From: Phaeodactylibacter sp.
GTDB lineage: Bacteria > Bacteroidota > Bacteroidia > Chitinophagales > Saprospiraceae
Length of the DNA stretch: 64,000 bases
Reading direction: 5' to 3'
NCBI RefSeq assembly: GCF_022763345.1
Contig: NZ_JALEGS010000085.1
Coordinates: 1-64,000 of the forward strand
Numbering within the stretch: the first letter of the stretch is position 1; every line of letters begins with the position of its first letter. Shown here piece by piece: positions 18,690 through 27,207 of the stretch. Under the pieces are notes generated by a model. It had not been told where the DNA came from, searched no databases, and worked only from the letters and a program-made list of their open reading frames with translations. The translations under genes and the position numbers were made by a program.

Positions 18690-20273
18690 ATGGATGGTCT
18701 AGATAAAATGATTCACATGCAACGCTTACGTTTTTGGTTGGTCTTGGGGGGATTTATTTTTTTCATTGGCAGCGATCTATCGGGCCAGGAAAATTGTATT
18801 GATTCCCTTCAAATTGACGAAACTGTCATCTGTCCTACGATTGCAGACCCGGTCTGTGGGTGCAATGGGCAGACCTATGTTAATTCGTGTGTGGCAGAGA
18901 CCTGGCATGGCGTGACTTCCTGGACGCCAGGTGCCTGTCCGCCAACCTCCTGCCAGGCCAGCTTCCTGTTTAGCTTTGTGTCGGACGCTAATGTTTACCT
19001 GTTCAATACTTCAACGGCTTTCGATAGCGCCATCGTGACCATTAATGGCGTACTCGATGCTTCTAACTTTCCAATGGGCAATAGTGCCTTCCTTGAGCTG
19101 CCTGGCGATACGGCAACCGTTTGCCTGACCATCTGGACGGCCGATGGCTGTACGGATACTTACTGTGAGGCTATTTTCGCTGATTCCCCGAACGACCTCT
19201 GTGCCCAAACCGACTGTGTCTGGCCCGGTGATGCAAACGGGGACCGCCTGCCTAACATATATGACCTGGTCAATATCGGGCTGGGCTACGGTAGTGCCGG
19301 CCCGGAGCGGACGGTCTTCCCTGATCCCAACAATCCAATTGCCTGGGCGCCTAATTTTAGCGACGATTGGCAGGAGTACGCTGGTGCGGTTGATTTCAAG
19401 CACCTGGACTGTGACGGGGATGGCTTTATTGATGAATGGGACGTCGACGCAATCAACTTTAACTATATGCCCGATAATGCCGTGGTCAGCGCCCCTACCC
19501 CCGGGGCTGTACCGGTCTATCTGGAGTTTGATCAGGAAAGCTTCACTATTGACAACAATACACCGGAGTACTTCTCCTTTAGTGCAGGGCTTTATGTAGG
19601 GGATGCGGATCATTTGGCAGAAAACCTCCATAGCATCAGTTTGAACTTTGATTATCCAATCGGGCTGACGGTACCGCATTCCATCACAGTGGACTATAAC
19701 GATGATGCCTTTCTGGGGCATTCTGAAGACCTGCTGACCGTCCGCCGGGACCTGGTAGAGTTTGGGCAGGGGCGGTACGATCTGGCCTGGAGTCAGAAGA
19801 GTGGGCCGGGGAGTAGTGGCTACAGCCGCCTGGCCACGGTGAACTTCATCGTGAGTGCCGATATCATCATGGGACGCTCCGTGCCCGAAACCCCATTCCC
19901 CACTCAGGTAAACGGCGTGTACCTTATTGATGCAGCGGGCGATACGCTTGATTATGACCTGCCAGGTGGAGATACGCTCGTCATTTTCGACCAAACGTTG
20001 GCTAATGACGAAGTCTTGCCGGGCCCGGTTGGTGAATTGGGCGCTTTCCCCAATCCCACCACCGGAAAAGTCTACCTTCAGCTGCCACAGGGCGGCAGCA
20101 ACGGCACCACACTGGAAGTGTTGGATGCTCAGGGCAGGCTGGTTTGGGCATCCCCTGCTGTGCAGGAATTGCCTTATGTAGACCTCAGCCGCTTTGGACC
20201 GGGGCTATTCTTGCTACGGGCAAGATTGGACGATGGGCGAATCCTGGTCCGCCGCGTGCTGCACACGCCCTGA
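18690..20273 (+). CDS. T9SS-exported protein with Kazal-like and dockerin-like modules
   Basis: This 527-residue protein has a signal peptide; the start could equally be ATG 18717 (MQRLRFWL), which resembles the MQR starts of other exported proteins here. Residues about 38-78 form a Kazal-like protease-inhibitor module (PVCGCNGQTYVNSC then TSWTPGAC). Residues about 175-265 contain two Asp-rich calcium-loop segments of dockerin type (GDANGDRLPNIYDL and DCDGDGFIDEWDVDAINF). A beta domain of cohesin-like character follows, and the final 80 residues (FPNPTTGKVYL) are a T9SS type A sorting domain. It is likely a surface protein that binds partners or blocks proteases; neither role is proven. Confidence 0.8.
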   Translation: MDGLDKMIHMQRLRFWLVLGGFIFFIGSDLSGQENCIDSLQIDETVICPTIADPVCGCNGQTYVNSCVAETWHGVTSWTPGACPPTSCQASFLFSFVSDANVYLFNTSTAFDSAIVTINGVLDASNFPMGNSAFLELPGDTATVCLTIWTADGCTDTYCEAIFADSPNDLCAQTDCVWPGDANGDRLPNIYDLVNIGLGYGSAGPERTVFPDPNNPIAWAPNFSDDWQEYAGAVDFKHLDCDGDGFIDEWDVDAINFNYMPDNAVVSAPTPGAVPVYLEFDQESFTIDNNTPEYFSFSAGLYVGDADHLAENLHSISLNFDYPIGLTVPHSITVDYNDDAFLGHSEDLLTVRRDLVEFGQGRYDLAWSQKSGPGSSGYSRLATVNFIVSADIIMGRSVPETPFPTQVNGVYLIDAAGDTLDYDLPGGDTLVIFDQTLANDEVLPGPVGELGAFPNPTTGKVYLQLPQGGSNGTTLEVLDAQGRLVWASPAVQELPYVDLSRFGPGLFLLRARLDDGRILVRRVLHTP

Positions 20274-20291
20274 AAATAGGCCGTAGCGCAG

Positions 20292-20323
20292 TTTCTTCTC
20301 CTTCAAAGGATTTTTTATCTTTG
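20292..20323 (+). promoter_or_regulatory. Promoter of the THX gene
   Basis: TATCTTTG at 20316-20323 is a perfect match to the Bacteroidota -7 element TAnnTTTG. TTTC at 20292-20295 lies 20 nt upstream, where the -33 TTTG element is expected. The predicted start site is about 35 nt before the THX start codon. Confidence 0.6.
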
Positions 20324-20363
20324 CGGCGATAATTGATATTTATTAACATCAACTCATATAAAG

Positions 20364-20483
20364 ATGGGAAAAGGTGATAAGCGCACGAAAAAAGGCAAGC
20401 GCTGGAGTGGCTCCTACGGCAACAGCCGTCCAAAGCCAGAAGACGAAAAGAAGAAGAAAGAAGAGAAGCAGAAAAATAGCTAA
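20364..20483 (+). CDS. 30S ribosomal protein THX
   Basis: This 39-residue, very basic protein starts MGKGDKRTKKGKR and continues with the family signature GSYGNSRPK, ending in a Lys/Glu-rich tail. THX binds at the top of the 30S head in Thermus, and homologues occur widely in Bacteroidota. The gene has its own -7 element at 20316-20323 and an intrinsic terminator at 20493, so it is a free-standing transcription unit. It is short enough to be missed by automatic gene callers. Confidence 0.9.
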   Translation: MGKGDKRTKKGKRWSGSYGNSRPKPEDEKKKKEEKQKNS

Positions 20484-20492
20484 ACTTCAATA

Positions 20493-20533
20493 CGCGCCTT
20501 GCAGGACATGTCCCGCAAGGCGCGCTTCATTTT
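20493..20533 (+). terminator. Terminator of the THX gene
   Basis: A perfect 10-bp stem (CGCGCCTTGC at 20493-20502, GCAAGGCGCG at 20515-20524) encloses the palindrome GGACATGTCC and is followed by CTTCATTTTT. Confidence 0.85.
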
Positions 20534-20635
20534 TACAGAAACATCCTTCTGTTATGCCCTCCGCTGCTGGAAATTTTCTTATTTTCCGGGCGTCCCGTGT
20601 TGCGTTAATGCGGGTATCAGCAACGATAACCAACT

Positions 20636-22069
20636 ATGAAGGTATTACACATTAGCGCAGAGTGCTACCCGGCCGCCAAAGCAGGCGGGCTGGGCGACGT
20701 AGTAGGTGCACTGCCTAAGTATCTCAATCAGGCAGGTTTGTCTACGGGCGTCGTCATCCCCAAATACCGCCTCAAGTGGTTTGAGGGCAAAACCTTTCAG
20801 CCGGTTTACCAGGGCGTCGTGCGTCTGCACAACCGCCACATCCCATTCAGCATACAACAATTTACAGGCGACAGCCTTGGGTTCCCTTTCTTTGTTGCGG
20901 ACATCCCAGGCTTGTTTGACCGGCCGGGCGTCTATGCAGACCCGGGCGGGCAAGGGTATAGTGATGAAGTGGAGCGCTACCTGGCCTTTCAGCAGGCGGT
21001 GCTGCAATGGATCGTCAACAGCCCGGGCAAGCCGGCCCTCCTGCACTGCCATGACCACCACACCGGGCTGATCCCTTTCATGGTGAAGCATTGCCCGGAG
21101 TACCGGAGCCTGCAACATATTCCTACCGTTTTTACCATTCACAACGGTGCTTACCATGGCAACTACGGTTGGGACAAAATGTACCTGCTGCCGTTTTTTG
21201 ATGCCGAAGCCCGGGGCTTACTCGACTGGAGGCATACCATCAATCCGCTGGCAACAGCGATCAAGTGTGCGTGGCGGGTGACCACGGTATCGCCTTCCTA
21301 CTTGGAAGAGCTGCGTGAAGATTCCAACGGCATGGAGGCGCTGTTACAGCATGAACGCCACAAATGCCTGGGCATCATCAACGGGATTGATACGCAGGTG
21401 TGGTCCCCAAAAGAAGACCCCTTCCTGCTGTACAACTGGACCGGTAGCCTTGCGGAGTTTAAGCAGTCCAGCAAAGAAGCACTGGGCCCTCGTTTTCGCA
21501 TCGACCTTAAGCTGCCGCTGGTGACTTTCATCGGCCGGCTGGTGGGTGAGAAAGGCGCAGACTTACTGCCGGACCTCATCGACCGCGTCCTGCAGTCAGG
21601 CATGCAGGTCGCTTTTGCTGTGCTGGGCACCGGGCAACATTGGATACACGATGCTTTCCGAAATCTGGCCAACCGCTACCCTGGGCGCTTTGACGTGGTG
21701 CTGGAATATAATGAAGGGTTAGCGCATCAACTGTATGCCGGTTCTGACTTCCTGATGATGCCTTCCCGCGTGGAGCCCTGTGGGTTGAACCAAATGTACG
21801 CTATGCGCTACGGAACCCTGCCCATAGTACGATCAGTGGGCGGGCTGAAAGACACCGTGCCTGATATCGGAGTACCGAATAACGAAGGGCGTGGCATCCG
21901 CTTTACCCACTTCAATCTGGATGATGGGCATATCGCGATCTACCGGGCTGTAGAGTTGTTTCATAACCGTGCTGTGTTTGAAGATATCCGGCAGCGAATT
22001 ACCGAAATTGACTTTTCCTGGGAGCGCTCCGCTGCGGATTACCAGGAAGTGTATGAACAAATGATATAA
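20636..22069 (+). CDS. glgA: Glycogen synthase (ADP-glucose type)
   Basis: This 477-residue GT5 glycosyltransferase begins MKVLHISAECYPAAKAGGLG; the KAGGLGDVVGALPK block is the ADP-glucose-binding KxGGL motif. The C-terminal domain has FIGRLVGEKGADLL and PSRVEPCGLNQMYAMRYG, the donor-site signature with the catalytic Glu. It transfers glucose from ADP-glucose to alpha-1,4-glucan. glgC, which makes the donor, follows 21 nt downstream, so the two are co-transcribed. Length is normal. Confidence 0.95.
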   Translation: MKVLHISAECYPAAKAGGLGDVVGALPKYLNQAGLSTGVVIPKYRLKWFEGKTFQPVYQGVVRLHNRHIPFSIQQFTGDSLGFPFFVADIPGLFDRPGVYADPGGQGYSDEVERYLAFQQAVLQWIVNSPGKPALLHCHDHHTGLIPFMVKHCPEYRSLQHIPTVFTIHNGAYHGNYGWDKMYLLPFFDAEARGLLDWRHTINPLATAIKCAWRVTTVSPSYLEELREDSNGMEALLQHERHKCLGIINGIDTQVWSPKEDPFLLYNWTGSLAEFKQSSKEALGPRFRIDLKLPLVTFIGRLVGEKGADLLPDLIDRVLQSGMQVAFAVLGTGQHWIHDAFRNLANRYPGRFDVVLEYNEGLAHQLYAGSDFLMMPSRVEPCGLNQMYAMRYGTLPIVRSVGGLKDTVPDIGVPNNEGRGIRFTHFNLDDGHIAIYRAVELFHNRAVFEDIRQRITEIDFSWERSAADYQEVYEQMI

Positions 22070-22090
22070 ACCACCTAACCACTTTGCACT

Positions 22091-23359
22091 ATGATCCGAA
22101 TGATAAGCCTGATCCTGGGGGGCGGCGCAGGCTCCCGCCTTTACCCACTTACAAGTGAGCGCTCCAAGCCCGCTGTGCCGATTGCCGGTAAGTACCGCCT
22201 GATTGACATTCCGATTTCGAACTGCCTGAATTCCGGGGTGCGTCGCATGTTTGTACTTACCCAATTCAACTCAGCTTCCCTCAATCAGCATATCAAGAAT
22301 ACCTATCACTTTGATATGTTTTCCCATGGGTTTGTAGACATCCTGGCAGCAGAGCAGACTCCGTCGAGCAGCAATTGGTTCCAGGGAACAGCCGATGCCG
22401 TAAGGCAAACCATGCACCATCTGCGTGCGCATGAGCACGATTACGTGCTGGTCCTATCAGGCGATCAGTTGTACCAAATGGACTTTGGTGTCTTGGCGAA
22501 CTACCATATTGATCAGGAGGCCGACCTTACCATCGCTACTATTCCTGTCACTGCCAGAGACGCACCGGCTTTTGGCATTATGAAGGTCAATGCAGAGGGC
22601 TTTATCGAGGACTTCACAGAAAAGCCCGGCCCTGACCTCTTACCGGATTGGAAATCAGCCGTGCCGGAGGAGTATGCTTCCCAGGAGAAGCACTACCTGG
22701 CCTCTATGGGTATTTACATCTTCAAGCGCGAGTTCCTGGCTAAGCTTTTCGACGACCACCCGGATGCGACTGATTTTGGCAAAGAGATCATTCCTAACGC
22801 CATTACCGGAGGCTACAAAGTGGCCAGCTACGCTTTTGATGAGTACTGGTCCGATATCGGGACTATCCGCTCCTTCTTTGAAGCCAATATTGCACTGACG
22901 GACAACATCCCCGACTTCAATCTATTCGACAATCAAAAGCTGGTCTACACCCGGCCCCGACTGCTGGCACCTTCCAAGGTGTACGGTACTTGGTTCAATA
23001 AAGCACTGATCGCAGAAGGCTGCATCATTCATGCCAAGAAGATTGAACGTTCTGTGGTCGGTATCCGCTCGCGTATCGGTGAAGGCACTGAAATTTCAGA
23101 GGCCATTGTAATGGGTAACGACTACTACGAGACCCTGCACGAAATGGAGAAGGCGATACAGCCAATGGGGATCGGCAACGAGTGCGTCATCCACCGGGCT
23201 ATTGTGGATAAAAACTGCCGGGTAGGTGATAATGTGGTAATCAAGGGCAGCCCCGATATGGAAGACACAGAGACCGAGACTTATGTGGTCCGGGATGGTA
23301 TCATCGTACTGAAAAAAGGCGTCCACATCCCTGACGGCACGGTCATAGGTGAAAAATAA
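22091..23359 (+). CDS. glgC: Glucose-1-phosphate adenylyltransferase
   Basis: This 422-residue nucleotidyltransferase produces ADP-glucose, the committed step of bacterial glycogen synthesis. The N-terminal pyrophosphorylase motif is GGGAGSRLYPLTSERSKPAV, with the catalytic region LSGDQLYQMDF and the sugar-binding stretch FTEKPG. AFDEYWSDIGTIRSFFEAN precedes the C-terminal left-handed beta-helix that carries allosteric sites in the family. Its stop codon overlaps the start of the next gene (TAATG), indicating translational coupling. Confidence 0.95.
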   Translation: MIRMISLILGGGAGSRLYPLTSERSKPAVPIAGKYRLIDIPISNCLNSGVRRMFVLTQFNSASLNQHIKNTYHFDMFSHGFVDILAAEQTPSSSNWFQGTADAVRQTMHHLRAHEHDYVLVLSGDQLYQMDFGVLANYHIDQEADLTIATIPVTARDAPAFGIMKVNAEGFIEDFTEKPGPDLLPDWKSAVPEEYASQEKHYLASMGIYIFKREFLAKLFDDHPDATDFGKEIIPNAITGGYKVASYAFDEYWSDIGTIRSFFEANIALTDNIPDFNLFDNQKLVYTRPRLLAPSKVYGTWFNKALIAEGCIIHAKKIERSVVGIRSRIGEGTEISEAIVMGNDYYETLHEMEKAIQPMGIGNECVIHRAIVDKNCRVGDNVVIKGSPDMEDTETETYVVRDGIIVLKKGVHIPDGTVIGEK

Positions 23360-24162
23360 TGCAGGGAACGGTCCGCTTTCTGGAGTTGCTGAACGGGCGG
23401 GTAGCTTACCGTGAGCTGGGCTATGGCCCAAAGTGCCTGTTGGCCTTCCATGGTTTTGGACAGGACGGCTCAGTGCTGTTGCCCCTGATGCGTGCTTTTC
23501 CGGAAGCGGCGTACACCTGTTATTTCATCGACCTGCCCTTTCATGGACAAACGAAGTGGGAAGACCCGGTTTTTTCACCTGGCGATTTAATGCAGGTCAT
23601 CCGGAAGCTTACGGCGGGCCGGCCCTGGGAAGGGCTGGGGCACAGCCTGGGTGGGCGGCTCTGGATCAGCCTGTTGCCGGAGCTGAAGCAGCGGCCCGAA
23701 CGCCTCTACCTGCTGGCACCTGATGGATTAGGCAGCAGCTGGGGCGGGCTGATCGATCATACGCCGGCAGGAATGCGCTACCGGACAGCCCGTTGGCTAA
23801 AGCGCCCTATGCGGTTCCTGCAATTGGCCAGCCTGCTCCGGGACTGGGGCGTGATCGACCGGTTTGCACTTCGGTATTTGCAAACGCAACTCGCTACCGA
23901 AGCCACCCGGCAACGGCTATTCGGTACCTGGCAAAGCCTGTTGGCCTTTAAGCTTGGTAAAAATCGGGCACAGCAGATTTTGGCCGGCGCGGACTGTCCC
24001 GTGGAAGTTGGGATGGGGAATAAAGACATCCTGGTCCCCGCCCGAAAGCTTACTGCCGCCCTGGAAGGTATGCCTCAGGTACATTTAAAATTGCTGGACT
24101 GCGGGCACTGGGATATAGTGAAGCAATGGCAACCCGCAAAAGGTGCGCATAATTCAGGATAA
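23359..24162 (+). CDS. Alpha/beta hydrolase coupled to the glycogen genes
   Basis: This 267-residue alpha/beta-fold hydrolase has FHGFGQDGS (oxyanion region), GHSLGGRLW with nucleophile Ser near residue 95, and CGHWDIV near the C-terminus supplying the His. There is no signal peptide. Its ATG shares one base with the glgC stop codon, so it is translated with glgC, yet no hydrolase of this type belongs to the known glycogen pathway. The substrate is unknown. Confidence 0.8.
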   Translation: MQGTVRFLELLNGRVAYRELGYGPKCLLAFHGFGQDGSVLLPLMRAFPEAAYTCYFIDLPFHGQTKWEDPVFSPGDLMQVIRKLTAGRPWEGLGHSLGGRLWISLLPELKQRPERLYLLAPDGLGSSWGGLIDHTPAGMRYRTARWLKRPMRFLQLASLLRDWGVIDRFALRYLQTQLATEATRQRLFGTWQSLLAFKLGKNRAQQILAGADCPVEVGMGNKDILVPARKLTAALEGMPQVHLKLLDCGHWDIVKQWQPAKGAHNSG

Positions 24163-24220
24163 GCCTCAACACTACCGCCCCCCATTCAGTTATACAAGGG
24201 TGCCGAATAATTCACACCTT

Positions 24221-27079
24221 ATGACAGAGTACCCAGCGAGCGGGCTAGCCGCCTATGAGCAGATTAAAGAGAAGGACTATATCGAAGTGATTGGTGCCCG
24301 GGAGCACAATCTCAAGGATATCGACTTGCAGATTCCACGCAACAAAATGGTCGTCATTACGGGCATTAGTGGAAGCGGGAAATCTTCCCTGGCTTTTGAT
24401 ACCATCTACGCCGAAGGGCAGCGCCGTTACATGGAGACTTTTACCTCCTATGCCCGGCAGTTTATCGGGGAGATGGAGCGCCCGGAAGTGGAAAAAATCA
24501 ACGGGCTCAGCCCGGTTATTTCCATTGAGCAAAAGACGACCGGACGCAATCCCCGCTCCACAGTAGGCACCATCACGGAAGTCTATGACTTTATGCGGCT
24601 GCTCTACGCCCGGGCAAGTGAAGCTTACTCCTATGCCACGGGCAAGCGCATGGTGAAGTACACCGAGGAGCAGATGAAGGAGCAGATCATGGGGGAGTAT
24701 GATGGTAAGAAAATCCTTCTTCTGGCTCCGCTAGTCCGGGGGCGGAAGGGGCACTACCGCGAGCTCTTTGAGCAGACCCGCAAACAGGGGTACGCCAAAG
24801 TCCGGGTGGATGGCGAAATACTCGACCTGGTCCCCGGCCTCAAAGTAGACCGCTACAAGGTACATGATATTGAGGTGGTCATTGACCGCATCAAAGTATC
24901 CGAAGACCGGGCGGCCCGCCTGAATACATCTCTGCAGGCTGCCCTGAAGATGGGCAACGGGCTGGTCTTTATCATGGAGCACAATAAGGAGGAGGTCCGG
25001 ACTTTCAGCCGCAACCTGATGGACCCCGATGCTGGCATTTCCTATGAGGAACCTTCGCCCAACAGCTTTTCCTTCAACTCCCCTTACGGTGCCTGCCCCA
25101 ACTGCAATGGACTGGGTAAAATCAACCGGGTGGACCTGGATAAGGTCATGCCAGATGAGGAGCGGAGCATCAACGAGGGCGGTATCGCTCCACTGGGAGA
25201 GCCCCGAAAAAATATGACCTTCAAACAGCTGCGGGCCATTGCCAAAAAATATAAGTTCAGTTTTACCACCCCCGTAAAAGACATTCCGAAGGAAGCCCTG
25301 GAAGTCATCCTGCACGGCGGCGACAAATCCTTTAAGGTCAAGGTCAATGACTACAACGACTATTCTTACGACCTGGCGCAGGAGGGCATCGTTAATATGC
25401 TGTCTCGCTGGTACGAAGACACGAGCTCGGAGAAAATCCGGCGCTGGGCAGAGGAGTTCATGACCATTGATACGTGCCCGGACTGCAACGGCTATCGCCT
25501 GAAGCAGGAGTCGCTCCACTTCAAAATCAACGACAAGCACATCGGTGAGCTGGCGGAAATGGACCTCACCATGCTCCGCGACTGGATGGAAGGCCTGGAA
25601 TCCCAAATGTCGGAACGTCAGGCCCTGATCGCCCGGGATATCCTGAAGGAAATCCGCCTACGACTGGGTTTTTTGCTCCACGTAGGGCTGGATTATCTCT
25701 CGCTCAACCGCCCGGCGCGCACCCTGTCTGGAGGGGAGGCACAGCGCATTCGCCTGGCTACCCAAATTGGCTCCCAGCTGACAGGCATCACCTACATTTT
25801 GGACGAGCCCAGCATCGGTCTGCACCAACGCGATAACCAACGCCTGATCGAAGCCCTGCGTGAGCTGTCTGACATCGGCAATACCGTCATTGTAGTGGAG
25901 CACGATAAGGACATCATGCTGGCGGCGGACTATGTTATTGATTTGGGTCCTGGTGCGGGCAAGCACGGGGGAGAACTCGTTGGTGCAGGCACCCCGGAGG
26001 AATTTATCAAAGGGCATACCCTGACTTCCGACTACCTGAACAACACCCGGCAGATCGAAGTGCCGAAGGCCCGCCGTAAAGGCACCGGAGAAGTCTTTGA
26101 GCTCAAAGGGGCGGAAGGCAACAACCTGAAAAAAGTAAATGTCAAAATACCGCTGGGCACCCTGACCTGCGTAACCGGCGTGTCGGGCAGCGGCAAGTCC
26201 ACGCTCATCAACGAAACGCTGTACCCGATTTTGCGGCAGCATTTCTACAAAAGCCTGAAGCCGCCTATGCCTTACAAAAGCATTAAGGGACTGGATAAGC
26301 TGGATAAAGTCATTGAAATTGATCAGTCGCCGATTGGGCGGACACCCCGTTCGAACCCGGCGACCTATACCGGGGTTTTTACAGATATCCGCAAGATCTT
26401 TTCCGAACTGCCGGAGTCAAAAATCCGCGGGTACAAACCGGGGCGCTTTTCCTTCAATGTGAAGGGCGGCCGGTGCGAAACCTGCAAAGGTTCCGGAATG
26501 CGGGTCATTGAAATGAACTTTTTGCCCGATGTACATGTCGAATGTGAGACCTGTATGGGGCGCCGCTACAACCGGGAAACTCTGGAGGTGCTGTACAAAG
26601 GCAAGTCGATCAACGATGTGCTGAATATGACGGTGGAAGAAGCCGCCGAGTTCTTCGAGCCGGTACCCAACATTTTCCGAAAGCTGCGCACGCTTCGGGA
26701 AGTGGGGCTTGGATACATCACGCTGGGGCAGCAGGCTACGACCCTGTCGGGAGGCGAAGCACAGCGGGTGAAGCTGGCAGAAGAGCTGGCCAAACGCGAC
26801 ACAGGCAATACCATTTATATTCTGGATGAGCCCACCACCGGCCTGCACTTTGAAGACATCCGACATCTGCTGCGCGTCATCAATAAGCTGGTGGATAAAG
26901 GCAATACCGTGATCATCATTGAGCACAATATGGATGTGATCAAGGTAGCCGACCACATCATTGACATGGGGCCTGAAGGTGGTCACCGGGGCGGCACGGT
27001 GGTCTGTACAGGCACCCCCGAGCAGGTCGCAAAGAAAAAAGACAGCTACACCGGGCAGTTCCTGAAGCTGGAGCTTTAA
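24221..27079 (+). CDS. uvrA: Excinuclease ABC subunit A
   Basis: The chosen ATG gives 952 residues starting MTEYPASGLAAYEQIKEKDY; the frame is open further upstream but overlaps the preceding hydrolase. Both ABC ATPase modules are complete: Walker A TGISGSGKSSLA and TGVSGSGKSTLI, with signature motifs TLSGGEAQRIRLA and TLSGGEAQRVKLA. Zinc-binding Cys pairs are in CPNCNGLGK, CPDCNGYR, CETCKGSG and CETCMGRR. UvrA scans DNA for damage with UvrB in nucleotide excision repair. Length and motifs are normal. Confidence 0.96.
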   Translation: MTEYPASGLAAYEQIKEKDYIEVIGAREHNLKDIDLQIPRNKMVVITGISGSGKSSLAFDTIYAEGQRRYMETFTSYARQFIGEMERPEVEKINGLSPVISIEQKTTGRNPRSTVGTITEVYDFMRLLYARASEAYSYATGKRMVKYTEEQMKEQIMGEYDGKKILLLAPLVRGRKGHYRELFEQTRKQGYAKVRVDGEILDLVPGLKVDRYKVHDIEVVIDRIKVSEDRAARLNTSLQAALKMGNGLVFIMEHNKEEVRTFSRNLMDPDAGISYEEPSPNSFSFNSPYGACPNCNGLGKINRVDLDKVMPDEERSINEGGIAPLGEPRKNMTFKQLRAIAKKYKFSFTTPVKDIPKEALEVILHGGDKSFKVKVNDYNDYSYDLAQEGIVNMLSRWYEDTSSEKIRRWAEEFMTIDTCPDCNGYRLKQESLHFKINDKHIGELAEMDLTMLRDWMEGLESQMSERQALIARDILKEIRLRLGFLLHVGLDYLSLNRPARTLSGGEAQRIRLATQIGSQLTGITYILDEPSIGLHQRDNQRLIEALRELSDIGNTVIVVEHDKDIMLAADYVIDLGPGAGKHGGELVGAGTPEEFIKGHTLTSDYLNNTRQIEVPKARRKGTGEVFELKGAEGNNLKKVNVKIPLGTLTCVTGVSGSGKSTLINETLYPILRQHFYKSLKPPMPYKSIKGLDKLDKVIEIDQSPIGRTPRSNPATYTGVFTDIRKIFSELPESKIRGYKPGRFSFNVKGGRCETCKGSGMRVIEMNFLPDVHVECETCMGRRYNRETLEVLYKGKSINDVLNMTVEEAAEFFEPVPNIFRKLRTLREVGLGYITLGQQATTLSGGEAQRVKLAEELAKRDTGNTIYILDEPTTGLHFEDIRHLLRVINKLVDKGNTVIIIEHNMDVIKVADHIIDMGPEGGHRGGTVVCTGTPEQVAKKKDSYTGQFLKLEL

Positions 27080-27166
27080 TAACCGGTCAAGTAGCTTTTC
27101 TCGAAAGGTAAGGGGCTGCGCATGGATTAATACTTAGGCAGTGGTGCAAAAGCACCGCATAATCCT

Positions 27167-27174
27167 TATATTTG
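27167..27174 (+). promoter_or_regulatory. -7 promoter element of the GH3-family gene
   Basis: TATATTTG is a perfect TAnnTTTG element. It overlaps a TTG codon at 27172 that would otherwise be a possible start, which argues for the ATG at 27208. A hairpin with an AAAA loop (GTGGTGC 27141-27147, GCACCGC 27152-27158) sits just upstream; it may be a weak uvrA terminator, although it lacks a T-run. No clear -33 element is visible. Confidence 0.5.
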
Positions 27175-27207
27175 AACACATACATCGCCAACAACACCAT
27201 CGCCTCT

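Noticed and set aside
27141..27158. uvrA terminator hairpin.
   Set aside because: The stem is only seven pairs with no T-run; noted with the GH3 promoter instead.
27172..27207. TTG start at 27172 for the GH3-family gene.
   Set aside because: It overlaps the TATATTTG -7 element, so the ATG at 27208 is preferred.
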